Shown here: positions 1 through 13,095 of the stretch, in pieces
Position numbering within the stretch: the first letter of the stretch is position 1
Layout of the letters: every line of letters begins with the position of its first letter
Source of the DNA: Anseranas semipalmata
Taxonomy: Eukaryota; Chordata; Aves; Anseriformes; Anseranatidae
Direction: 5' to 3'
Length of the DNA: 64,000 nt
Assembly: GCA_013399115.1 (NCBI GenBank)
Contig: VXAA01006451.1
Coordinates: 434,001-498,000 of the forward strand
Translations under genes and position numbers: made by a program
Notes under the pieces: generated by a model
What the model was told of the DNA's origin: nothing
What the model saw: only the letters and a program-made list of their open reading frames with translations
Databases searched by the model: none

Positions 1-355
1 ACTTTCAGTAGAAAGTCTCCAAATCTTTTTTTTTGTCCTGGATAAGCATTTCATGCACACATCCCACATGGTTGTACGAGTAGATGCAAAACTCTCATAC
101 AGCGTTTCTCTTTTCCAGACAGATAAGCATAGCTCTTAACCAGGTTTCATCTATCAACAGGTACTTCACAATTTATTGATTTATGTTTACTTTATGCACT
201 CTTTCAATTATTTTTCTCACAGTAATCTCCTTAAAAGAGAAAATGAGCATGGCATGAGCAAACAAAGCAGAGGAAATGTACTTTAAAACATGCAAGTATT
301 ACTAAAAAAATGTTCAGATAGGTAGGGAAAAAGGGCAGATAGATGACAAATATCT

Positions 356-376
356 TATATATATATATATATATAT
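356..376. repeat. (TA)n microsatellite
   Basis: About ten uninterrupted TA units. Confidence 0.95.
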
Positions 377-1319
377 GCTTTAAGCTGCAGTACTTTATAG
401 AGAGATCCAAGCTTGCTTTAAAGGAGTTCTCTTAGGTTGTGCAAGCCCTCTCTCAGGCTGGTGCACAGCATGTGCTCACCACCCCTGCTGGCAGCAGCAG
501 TGGAACTAGACAGCTCTGAGAGCCCGGTCATCTCCTTCAGGCTGCGAGCAGGTAAATGGGCTGAGCTGACACCAGGTTTAACTCAGTGGTCACGGGATGT
601 TTTATTTTTCTTTCTTCTTTTAGTATGAGCAGTTATTGGTAAGCAGTTGAGCGAGTGACGAGACCACTGAGTCAGTGGAAGCAAGAGCTTGGTAACTTCC
701 ACCTGTGTTTAGGAAGAATTTCCTTGCTTTTCAGGAGCAGCGGGAAGGGTTTTCTCCTGTCTCAGCATCAGCTAGAACGGGCCCTCCGACCCTGCTCTCA
801 ATGAAGTGTTGCTGTCTCTGGGTTATATAGCAAGGGACACGACAGACGTGCCTCAAGCCTCCATTGTGCAAAATCATACATATATACCTTCAAAAGCAAT
901 TCTAGAAGAGGTAGCTTGGAATATTTCTCAAGCATGACAGTTAACTAAAAGAGAGCCTTTATGTTAAACCTGCTTTTTTCCTTTCAGGTCTGTGACACGA
1001 CCTCATGCTCCCTCTCTTCTCCGAGGGGCTGGGTGCTCATCAGGGTTCACCCTTTCGTGGCCCAGATGACACAGACTGAAACCAGCACACCGCCCACGAG
1101 GGAGCATGCATAGCTCAAACGTCCTTTATGATACCTTCACAAATTTTCCATTTCTGACTGAAGTACTGCAGTTTTCTTTTGCTGACAGAAAATTCGTGAA
1201 AGTGTTTTCTTTCCCCAGTAGCTTTAAAAGCTCTGTATTCCTTAGTAGGACTCAAGGCATAATCAGTCATCTCTGCCATACTTTAACTAGTATACCCACA
1301 TTAGAATAATGCCCTATTT

Positions 1320-1362
1320 AAAATAAAAATAAAAATAAAAATAAAAATAAAAAAATAAAAAA
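1320..1362. repeat. (AAAAT)n repeat
   Basis: Tandem AAAAT units with a few length changes. Confidence 0.95.
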
Positions 1363-3884
1363 TGGACATAAGCTGCAGATACAGCTCAGAAAAAAATATA
1401 TATATAAAAATAATGCTGAAACCGTTGTTACAGGATAACATGTTGACTAATGCTACAAAATAGTGTTGCCACGTTTTGAAGTGTTTGCTGCTCCCCAGCT
1501 GTATTAAGGGTGAGAAATTAAGAAGTCAGAGGAAAAACTAGTGAAAGCCTCTGATTTAGAAAGCTGACCCATACAGAAAGCCCTAACAGCTCCAGCCCTA
1601 TACCATCTCCTTGTGACAGAGCAAAATGTGACCTTGAAGTGACATGCAGTGTGCTTGAAAAGACTAAAGGAGCCCTTGCATTCGAGAAAGTGTGTCCTGG
1701 GCTAGAAACAAATACAGAAAGGGTCAGATTTTAAAGGAATATAAGTAAAATACCATTTTGCAGACATCAGCTAATCTCCTGTGCAAATAAATTCTGAAAG
1801 GCACTCTTAGGTAATTTTAGTGAGTAAGGATGAAGTGGGTACACCAGAGGTCTTAACTTGATTCGTGTTTGCATCTTTTCTACCTTTTCTAGCACTGATG
1901 ATTTTAGATCTCCTGTTTCTAGCTCAAAGAAACTGAGGAATTAAATTTCTCTCTCTTCTCTTCTACTGAGTTGCAACCACTTTTAATACCATGATCAGAT
2001 GCTAAGTCCTCCAGGGACAGGTTCCACAAGCTAGTCTAATACTAAGTTGAACAAGCAGAGAGAAGCAATCTGAGGAGCCCCATTCATAAGAGGCTTGATG
2101 GACTGCAGTTTGGATTATTAACTCCACCTGACTGTTCAACAAGATGTCTTCATTAAAAAAATTAGCACACAGTCTTCAGTGGCTTGCACATTTCAGAATC
2201 TTTTTTTTTTAAAAAAAATGGTTTTCTTTCCACACTGACCATGTCAGAATTCCCCCTCATTGCTCCCATAAAGCTCTGAAATTATGATGACACTGTAGTA
2301 CAATGGCATGTAGAAATCACAGCTTCAACCAGGGCTTCAGTGCAATAAGCCCTGCTTATTCACAAGGTTAAAAATATTCCCTGTTATAGTCTAAATATAG
2401 AAACAAAGAAAAAAAGCAGAAATAAATCATCTCATTTTGTAGCTAAGAAACCAATGCTCCAGGACATACAGAAACAGGCCCCTGGAGGTGGTTAACATTT
2501 TTAACAGTCTTCATCCAAGATTCAGTCTTGTGTGACAAAATACCCAAAGACTGAAGCACAGTTTTTAGATGCTTCTGCCACACCTAAACCAAAGCTACTC
2601 AGAGTCACTGAGCCAAACACCACATTATACACCTTTTCCTTCCCCCAACTCTATCCAGTACATTATCTTCCAAGTGGTTTTCCCAATATTTGACATAAAA
2701 TTAATAAATTAATTTACCTTCACACAATGAAGAATAAATCCCATACACTACAATGACCTCCAGCTGTGCCATGAGAAACTGCTAGAAGAAATTTAAAAAA
2801 ATAAAAAATAAAAATCCTACTTTAAATCTTTTTCTATCTGCTTTTCCTTTCTCATTTTCAACAACTCTGTTAACTTGCCCATGTTCATCCATCAATACTC
2901 TGATCGTCAAATCAGCAAAATAGCCAAGTTTGTATCTATCCTTATTCAACTACAGAGATACACGTTTCACATTAATGTTCTGCTTAAATCCCATAGGTTT
3001 CAACACCTTCAGAATGTGTTAGATAAGCAACAGGAGCTTAACTTTTTTCCTTACTAATGACAGATAGATGATGACTAGTAAATGATACACAACAAACATT
3101 CGTCATCCTTTTATTGATAGCAGAGGTGGTGATGCCTGACTGTCCTTATTAAAAGACTCTTCCCTGACATACAAATTCATTGAACTTAAAGCACTGGAGA
3201 GGAAGCTCCTAGACTGCTTTTTGAAAATGACAATAAAAATGTTGTTCCTTAGCATAAGGCTGGGGGAAAATGTTGTTATTTAAAATTTTTGAAGCAGTGT
3301 TTTATTGAGAAATTGCTGAGATGATATCCCCCGCAATTTGAAGGATGATATGACAAATTCGCAGAGATTTTTCCAGTATTTGGCCATGCCTTTGCCACTC
3401 TGGCAAAATATCAAAAACTATTGGCTAATAATACATCTGTGAATACAATAATTTAGACATGCTGTAGATATACATAGAGTTTGGCAGCTACATTCCCCAA
3501 GTACATTATCTGCTCTTGGCTTACTCTTTACAGGCCTACAGAGGAAAATCCAGCTTCCCCACCTGTGTCTCTCCAGCACAAAGTGTGGTGTGGTCAGAGG
3601 GAAGCTGAGATGGTGTGACTAGAAAAGCAGGCACGTTGAAATGGAAGGGTCTCCAGCATCATCAAGGCTGTTGCCACCCAGCAGTTGTATAAATACTTTT
3701 ATAGCTGACCAACCTCTACCTCAAGAATAGTTCTTCCTCCACTAGTCTTGCAGGAGGGTTACTTAAAAATCTTATTGTCCTGGCAGCTGGATACCTCCTA
3801 ATTTTCAGACAAAATATATGTGTAGCCAGCAAACACCTGTTACTTAGTGCATTATTCTTCCATTACAAGCAGCTTTTTTCCATC

Positions 3885-4060
3885 CTGCTGCCTGCCACTC
3901 CTCCATCCTCAGATAAATATATGCTCCCAGCTTTGTGCCAGCAGCAAATTCTATTAACGCACTCTTACTTTTTCTGCCTGTGTCATTAAATAAAATACTA
4001 AATAAAAATAATTACAAAAGCAAGCAATGAACTCCAACTGGTGCAGTTTCCTTCAAAACA
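3885..4060 (-). mobile_element. Ancient CR1/L3-like LINE remnant
   Basis: The order of gtgccagcagcaaattctat, taacgcactcttactttttc, then repeated aataaaata and tgaactcc follows the antisense pattern of old amniote CR1/L3 elements around the FADD reverse-transcriptase motif. Strongly diverged; borders approximate. Confidence 0.45.
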
Positions 4061-7000
4061 CTGTTAACTCCCCACTCCTATTCTCTCCAGGATGACAACT
4101 CAAGAATATACCAGACTGCCTTCCCCCTTGCATCTGTGCACCAGTCTTTAATACTCATTTGCATCCTGGGTTTTCTTCCCCAGCAGTGAAATTATACAAC
4201 ATTGCTCAGTGTTATGCAAGTATTTCAAGCAACCACTGACTCCATCGCATGCTTTTGCTGATAAAATTGTAATGGCTTTGGAAAGGAATACACCTTTTGC
4301 ATTGCAAAATGTCTTTTCTCAAGTCCAGAGCACTCCTTAGAAATAAATAGCTGTGTGTGCCTGCATACTTTCCTTACACAGTCTAAGAAGGCAGACACCC
4401 TTGCAAGTGTCACTGATTACATATACATCTGCTGGTCAGAGATTTTTTCATCATATCACGCTGCAGTTTCAGGAATGTCGTCAACTAGCTACCTAGCAAC
4501 CATGCAAATCACAAGGTCAGATAATTTGTACTGATCAGACACCCAATCAGTTGATTAGCTCCAATTAATTTGGAGTTTGATTTCTTAATGTTTCAGCCAC
4601 CTGTTCCCAGGGAGATTTCAACCCTTCTCAGCGTGCCTCAATGAACAATAGCTCAGATAGCATCATTGAATTTTGCATAAATATCTTCCTCTCAAGAATT
4701 AAGGTCCGTACTGCTTGTTATATATACAGGAGGAGCAGCAATAGAGTGAACACTGCAGCAACACAAAATGTTCCTGTGCACACTGAGTAGAAACTGTTCA
4801 GTAATATACTTTTTTACACCTGCAAGTTTTCATCCCCTGCGCGTGACCAATTAGAAGAAACAAAGCTTTATATTTACAATTTGCCAAAATGCTGTTTTGC
4901 CAAATGTTTGCTTTCAGAAAGAGAGTCTCTTAGTTTGGTTTGAACTTTCCTTATACTTGCCTGTCTTCACAGTGGAGGCAATACATGATTTCTGCAGACA
5001 AGTTTTCAAAGCTGCAGCAGAGAAGTAAAAAGCATGCAAAGATACCAGAAAAGCAATAGAAGGTTGACAGTCTTTGTCGTCTTCTTTAAACACTTGAAAA
5101 TAAATGTAATCAATTCAAACTGCACGTTCCAATAAATTACCAATGATCGAAAGGTCACAGTTACGATTTGAAATGTTGTGCAGTTCCCTCTCTAATATGC
5201 TATGGTCCTATACTAAAAAGGGATCACATAGGAGAGATTCATTTTTGGCTCATATCTATAGAGGCGTCATAAAGTCATTACACTATAAGAAATGAGGATG
5301 TTTCAGGCATGTATACAGATGCCATACACCAATTCTAGGCAGCATTGCTCATTCTTGGGAGGGGGTGACAAACCACTATGTACATTCCTTTTAAAGATTC
5401 AGCAAGTTTTTAACACTGTTTCATAGAGAAAGCAGCAACAATTCATAGGTCAATAGAGAGCAATGCTCTCAAATGCAAGCTGGTATGGAGAATATAAGCT
5501 AGAGATATCCCTGGAAATGCATGGTTAGCTGGGATACAGCTGCTTATCTACAAGGTCTGGACTGCGTTTCCTTAACCCACAGTGGTGAAGAAGTGGTTGC
5601 ACAGACTCCCTCTGAGCTTGGTATTGCCTTTCTGCAACGAGGCACATGAGTCAAGGAGGGAAGTTTTGTTGCACTGAGTTCACTCAAGGCTCAGAGAATT
5701 CAGCTGCCAAACCCCGATGAGCCTCTACTGATAATGTGCAAACTACAGTGGAGCCAGGACAAGCTCAGAGCACATCCTTGGTATAGCACTTGTCTCAGCG
5801 TTCAGCGTTAAACCATCACTTCCAGCAGCAAGAGGCTGAATGTCTTCAGTAAACAGATGTAAGAGTCTTACCATGGGCAAAAGCAGACGTGTTCCTCTTA
5901 CCCCATTCTTGAAAACAGCAACACCCTTTTTACTGTAACTTTCCTGCAGGACTGAGTGGGAGGCTGACACCGGGCTTGGAAACACCAGCAGCTGAAGCCT
6001 GGCAAGGCTGTGAGCTCCTTAAAGCAGAGCCCACACAGAGACACACTGATGACTTTAACATACAGCTGGCAACGCCTGCTCTAGCTGGTACGTGGACATA
6101 ACTGTTAACTAAAACAGCTTACAATAAGGTGAATACACTGGGAAAGATGCTTTGCATGCATACATTCAGATGCAGGGAAAAATAACTCAGGAGGGGAGCG
6201 TGAGGAAATGTTTCCTTCAACAGATTCCACTAATAACTTTTTTTTTTTTAATGACTCAACAAACGAGTTCAAAGCACAACATAAGTGCCTAAATTATAAA
6301 TGCATAAGTACCCCAAAACCACCTATGCAAGAAGACCGCTGGCTGCACGCCCTTAACAGACCCTTGGTAACACATGCCTACTTCTGAAAACAGAGGAGTC
6401 GCTCCCGCTTGATCAGGGACACAAAAGCCTTTCATCACCAGCGAGAGCTCTGCCTGTGCTGACTGCTCAGACAAGCGCATGTCAATATAACGTGAATAAC
6501 ACACAGTCGGCTCCACAAAGGTATTCTGGCTCTTTTCTGCTTGCTCCTGATCAGAGATGTGACAATGCTCCTACCACACACTGCGTTCAGTTGTGCCATG
6601 TGTAGTAAGGGTTATGCACGAACTGTCCTCTGCAACAAATATTGTTCTAATTAACACGTAAACCCTATGATCACTTTGAATAACATTCTAACGTGATACC
6701 CTTGATTTTTAAAATATGTTAATGCTTTTTATCTCTAAGTACTGACTTCTGCCAATATATAATGAATGCATACAAAGAAGTCCACATTTATGACACCTCT
6801 AGTACCAAAGTACACTGGACCTTGAAACAGCCGTGATACTTGCACGGGGAGGATCAAAAGGATATACAGTTTTGAAAGGCCCTGTCTTTTGACCCAGAAA
6901 GAAATTATGCACTCTGAGACAAACACACGCTAAGAGTTCCCAACTCTAAGGGCTTCTGCATGGAAAAATAATGAGGCATCAATTCTTTCTTCAGACACCC

Positions 7001-7664
7001 AGTCAAGCTATATGACTGCTCAGTGGCAGGGGCTGCTCTTGTGCCACAGTTACAGGCAGTTGCTGTGTGCAAACAAAAGGCTAAGCCGGGATGCAAGATA
7101 AACATGTCACAAGCATCCATCTCCCTAATTATTAAAACATTCAACTTTTCTCTCAGTTAGATAACTAAAATTAGGTTTTAAGTGTCTGTAAGTGAGGCAT
7201 TCGTTCACCCACCAAATTTTCAGAGACTTGCAAGGAATCCCCTCTCTTTCTTGCCTTTCCCCCCTCTAACAGTGCGCACACCCTCCAGAAACAACTCCTG
7301 GGACCCCCTCACCTCCAGCTCCCCAAAGATGCAGACCAAAGCTGTGGAAGAGGCAGACAGTTCCTAGGGCCGGGACAGCGTAACATTGAGCATTACTGTT
7401 TTTGAAGTGCTGTTAGGGAGTAAAAAGGACAAGCACTGCCAATTCAGGCAGAGCTCAGCTCTCTTTGCACTTAATGAAACATGTTATCTTCTCACCTTGC
7501 CTCACAATGGGATGTACAAACTGCTCTCCCTCCATATTAATGCATCCACTGTCAGAGAGCTACAGCACAAATTGTCTCCTGCTTTTCCACAGCAGGCTGC
7601 ACTGAAGAGGCAATTCCTGGCTGGCTTGCCAGCTCCATTCAGCATAGAAAGGCACCACAGAAAA

Positions 7665-7800
7665 CCACTGGATGGGTTCGGCTAGAAGGGATGCCTGGCA
7701 GTCACCTAGCCAAGCCTGCTCCTCCAAGCAGGGCCAGCTTCCAAGAAAAGGTGCCCGAGGGCATCATCCAGCCAGTGGCTACCTGTCTCTAAAATGTAGG
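7665..7800 (-). mobile_element. Degraded CR1 fragment
   Basis: Diverged antisense CR1 tail: gggttcggctagaagggatg, cctggcagtcacctagccaa, then ctccaagcagggccagc and a segment resembling the gggc-tcatccag motif. Recognisable by pattern only. Confidence 0.55.
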
Positions 7801-10800
7801 CACCACCACCACTCTGGGCAACTTCCTGCCTATTTGTGCTTCCATCAGAAAGGAAGTTAGGAAAGGAATATATCAATATAAGTATTTTCTGACTTCCTGC
7901 CAGCTAAGTGCATGAGGACATTTCAGATAAAATTTTGGAAGAGAATTCCTGCAATATGGTGGAGGACTTGAAACAAGATGACTGCTACCCTTGATTTAGT
8001 TTCAGGAAAACATACATTTAATTGTAGGAATTCATTTTCCCAGCTAATATTTTGACTTTTCTATAACACGATCAAATTAAAACAATAATAACTGTGTATG
8101 GCTTGTTTATCCTGCACAATGGCTGAATGTACACTTGGGGGGGGGAGTGCATGTTAATTAGTGCTAATTTGCATGAGATGAAAGCACTGGTTGTATAGAA
8201 GCCATGAGATACAGCTTAGAATCTACTTACCAGGCTGATTTTTAATTCATCCAGATTAACTGAAGAGTTTTACGTGTTACGAAGGCACTGACTGAAAATA
8301 TAACAACTCCAGCTGCATCCAGAGTTACATGAACTCACTTTGCTGTAGATGCACACAAACATGTGTCCAATAAGGAAACACTCTTTGACAGCACCTACAG
8401 CTCAATAAAGGGAGCTAATCCTAAAAGGGAGGTTCTGCTCCAAAGACACGGTCCTTTCATGCACTTGTGCAGCAATATCCACATCATTTCACAAAAAGAA
8501 GTATATTTTCTTCTAATTACCAGCTCTACACTTTCAGACTTGGGTATGAAAATCATACAGTATTCCCTCCTTTTCAAATTTATTTATAATGTACTCTATG
8601 TGGTAAATTGGAGACTTTTTAATGCATGCATACAACCACCAGTCTAAATCTCCAGGCTTTGACCCAAGTATGCTGGTGCAACCGGTCCAGGCCTCTGCTC
8701 TGGCTGGTAACAATGCTGGTCTTTCCTACAGGATTGCTCAAATAATTGCTTTGTCTATTTTTCCTTCCTTGATTTATTGATTCAGCAGGTGTCCTCTCTG
8801 CTAAGAATATACTCTGTCATCTTTAGTCATGCAAATAACGTGCGATTCCAGTGGTTTAATTAAAAATAAGATCACAGATTAGAAGAGAAAAATCATAACA
8901 TGTCAAAGTAACTGCCAATACTACCTCCATAAGCACTGATCCTGTTCCTTTTGAAGCCAGCAGAAATGCTGGCATGTATACTCAAAGTTAATGCAGACTT
9001 TAGTGCAAAACAGTACCTCAGTTACATACCTTAACTCCCCATGAGAATGAGATGCTCGGCTTCTCCAGAAGGTTGCTGAAGTGGCCTGATTTCAGCTTTA
9101 GATCCAAGTCTGACTGGCATTAGATGCTATCAGTTGTCTCCCACTCGGAACTTTACACATCTTCCTGAAGAGATTAAGAGCTTTTCTTAGGAAACTGGCC
9201 TGTTTAAATCCCAGTTTACTTTGGATTTTTATTGATTAGACACATTTTAAAACTTACTTTAAAAAGAAATGTACACAAATGAGCTCCACTCCAACAAGTT
9301 CCTTCTTCCAAAACAACAACCCTATCCCTGACCATCACAGTCTGTTTTTGATCTAGTAACCAAGATTTTGTGTATTAGCACTACTGGATAAAGGTTATAA
9401 TCTGATGCCCACTGAGTTTGCTTTTCAAGATTATACCACTTATAAAATGAATTCTACCCTATATCAATTAGGTCAAGATTAGAAGTTATCATATAACTCA
9501 CTTTTCTCAACTGATTTGGTTCCACAAGGCCCAAAGAAATAAGCAGAATTAACAACAATGAATTTTCATAATTGATACTAGCAGACACAATTCCAACAAC
9601 ACACAAGTTGACTAAGGGAATGTCGTATTCCAGAGTTCTGTCTGCAGACATTTTAAATGGCACACAAAGGCCAGACTACACCAAAAGCAGCAGCAGAAAT
9701 CAAATTGTGTGAGTATTGCATTATGCCTTGACTGCCAGCCAGCTGACGCTTATTTTCAGTTTAATAGGCAAGTATGGCAATGCTTAGGCATCCAACCTCA
9801 CGCAAAAACCAAAGGAAACAAATTCTGTTAAGCAGGTGACTGAAGGAATTGTGCATGTTGTGAGTTTTAATTCAGTTTTCTGTAAATGACTTAAAGATAT
9901 TATACTCTTCACTCATGAATATAGAGGACCAAAAAGATGCACACATTTTCATCATCCCACACCCTTCCATACTGCAAGAGCAGCTGCAGCATGTTATAAA
10001 CACTCTTTAAGTTAAACATACACTGAGAAACATAGGATAGTTCAGATCATCACAGCACATTGCAAATAAGACTTTAAACTGGCAACTAGCAATTAACAAT
10101 TCATATAACACATTTCAATATACAATCTGCTCAACCTAAATGATCCACAAGGACCAGGAAGCATGCTAATTGCAATGTTTTATCTCATGTGATTTTAAAT
10201 ATGCTCTATTTTTCTACTTTAGGAAAGCTTTCTTTTAACCTTTTTTTTTAAATTACTAAATACCACGCGAGGGCATGAACACTAGCAGATGCATGCCATG
10301 GTTTAGTCTTCTTAAAATTTCTGGCAACAGGATTTGTTGTGGTGAATGGTAAACATTTCATTCTTTAGCAGATCATTTAGCAACATCCTAGCACAGAACT
10401 AACTGCACTCAAGACAGTAAATTATCATTTTTTTTGCATCCCATAAAGTTAAAGCAAGTACTAAATCCAGGCCACTCCTTTAAAAACGTGCTTTAAGCAC
10501 ACCATCACCTCAGAAACGGTGTCTCAGGTACATTCTCCCTGCTTGTAAAAAGTCTAAGTCCATTTTCATTAAAAAATTGTTTTAAATATTTTCCATATTT
10601 CCCCAAATTAACACTTTGCTGTCTTAATGACAGTCTTACGTGCATTTTTTTTTTTTTGTCATAAGATGCACTATGAGCAGCAGCTAACAAATATTTGTTT
10701 TACGACTAGTAGTGTAAGGAAGCAGATTCTGCTACCCTCAACTCAGTCAAGTAGCCCTTTTGCCTGTGTAGTCCTAGTGAAATTAATTATTCTTTTCAGA

Positions 10801-10895
10801 GAGCAAAATGCTTCCTTACATAGGAAAGACAGAATCAAAACCTCGATAATTTTCAAACACTGTATGTGGACACACACCATCTACAATGGAATTAA

Positions 10896-10932
10896 AAGAA
10901 AAAAAAAAAAGAAAAAAAAAAGAAAAAAGAAA
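10896..10932. repeat. A-rich low-complexity tract
   Basis: A runs broken by single G bases. It yields poly-Lys or poly-Phe segments in chance frames on the two strands. Confidence 0.9.
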
Positions 10933-13035
10933 TGGATTAACAACGAGATTAATAAGAAAGAGTGCTCCTTTGCCATGGACAACATAATCAGAGGAGAGAG
11001 AAGAAGGCAAGTGCTGCTACTTCCTAGCTGCATTACACAGTAAAAAATGCCTGGCAGCCAACAGTCTGTTGTGACAGCCAAAGCAATAATTTTCTTTATC
11101 TATCCCCCAGGAAAAAAAATCTATTTGACCTAAGGAATGCAGCAAACATGGAAAATGATGATATGATGATGATAAGGTGAGAATTACTGAGAAGACAGAA
11201 CAACCTGCAGGCAGAGCTAATACTTTGTCTCTAATTGAAAAGCTCAGGAATACCAGGTAGTCACGAAGCCTTGCAATTTAAATAAAGCTGTACATTGTGA
11301 ATGTTATCTGATACAAATTGTTGACAAAGGGACAGCAGAGGTTCATAGAAGCAAAAACTTTCTCTGTATTAGATGCATTTCAGCACAGAGAATTAGATGA
11401 GTCAATACCTAATTTGGTATTTAATATACCATTTGAACATTATAAATGTAAGCGAATGTTGGCATTCAGGGATGATAGTGGCAAATGAAAGCAAAAATTA
11501 TTTGTAGCAGAATGCTGCTAATTTGCACATCATTAATCTTCATGCCCCATAATTCAAATGCATAATAACAGTAGTCTCTCTCTATGTCTCAGCAACAGCT
11601 GAATACCGGTGCTGTACTGTAATCTCAAATTATGCATTCAGTTCTGTTGGAGGTGGGGCTGATAATACCATCTATTACTGAAATTGCTTAGCATCGCCCG
11701 CACAGAGCCATGCTGCAGTTGCTTATAAAGCTGCACCTCGCTTTAGCATCTAGATGAATGTTGGGTGTCTTCCTTAAGGAGATTTTTTTTAAAGCTTGAG
11801 ACAAGATAATTTACTTGCTCCTGAAAACATGGGCTTGTGAGCAGGAAATGTGTTTTTCTCTGGTGATCTTTTTGGCAAACTGCTGCTTTCTGCTTTAGGG
11901 CAGCAGCTTGACTGGGGCAGCAGGTACCTCCTCATCATCCCGTGTTGTCCTGGCCATCACTACAACAGCTAAGATGTCAGAGCTAACAAATGACCAAACG
12001 CTCTGCCTCATCGCATCTCGCAAGGTTTCTGGGGCTGAGCAGCCCGCACATGCACCATCAGCTTGGTGCCACCAAGAATTTATGCTTGTTGGCAGAGGAC
12101 AGCTGGTCTGGCCCAGACAGAGCCTCCTGGGGTCTGAAGCCCAGGGTGGGCTAGGTAAGAACGAGACCTCGCTGAGTAGTCAGCAGGAAGGCAGAGAGGA
12201 TCCAAAAATGGAACAAGAGGGTGGGAAGAGCAGAGGAGACTTGAGGAGTGGGGAAAACCAAAGCTCTTGTGCACGTTAGACTGTGTTTCCCTCCAGTGCA
12301 AGGGCTGGAAGTGTAAATCTCTGTTGGCAAGCATATCTCATCCCTTGCTTCACATAGAGCATAATGACCCACCACTGCTACCGGTCCACTGCTAGCCCTC
12401 CGGCTCCTGGTGGTGGACCCGCAGTCCTGCTGGTGACCCACATCAGCATCACACCAACATTTCCTTTTCATTTTCCACAACTGCAGAAAAAACATACAAA
12501 CAGGCTAAAAAGAATATTATGAGTAAAAAAAAAAAAAAATGGCAGTCAAAGGTTGGGATGTATAAAATTGAAGGCAGAGTGGGGAATCTGAATTTGTCTC
12601 CTTTATGCATACACAGGAAGACACAGTCTTTAAATATCTGGTCCCGGGCAATTTTTCCACAAATCACCTTTGAAGGTCTGTGTACACAGGCTGCCCTGCA
12701 TGGGCAGCCATCCTGCTTCCCTACTGCCTCCGGGCTCTGTGCACTGCCTGCTGCTCACAGCTTGGGCTGCAACTAGAGCAATTAGATCTTATATGGGTTC
12801 TCTGCGACGTGACTGCCAGCGGTACTGTATCCATTTTTAAATAAATAGCCTCCACTCGGTGAACGAATACAAAAATTAATATACATGCAGAGTAGCTTGA
12901 CTCCAGCTGTGCTCAGCATATCTGCAAATCCAGATACCAGGCTCTCAACTAAGGAGACAGTGACCATCCCTGAAAATCTGGCTTTACAAGATCAAGCATC
13001 AGATATGAACAGACCTGGGCAAGGAACAGATGTTT

Positions 13036-13095
13036 GATGATGACGACGATGACGACGACGATGACGATGATGATGATTATGATTATTATTATTAT
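13036..13095. repeat. (GAT/GAC)n trinucleotide repeat
   Basis: About 20 triplets mixing GAT and GAC, passing into GATTAT/TTA units at the right end. No open frame around it looks coding. Confidence 0.95.
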
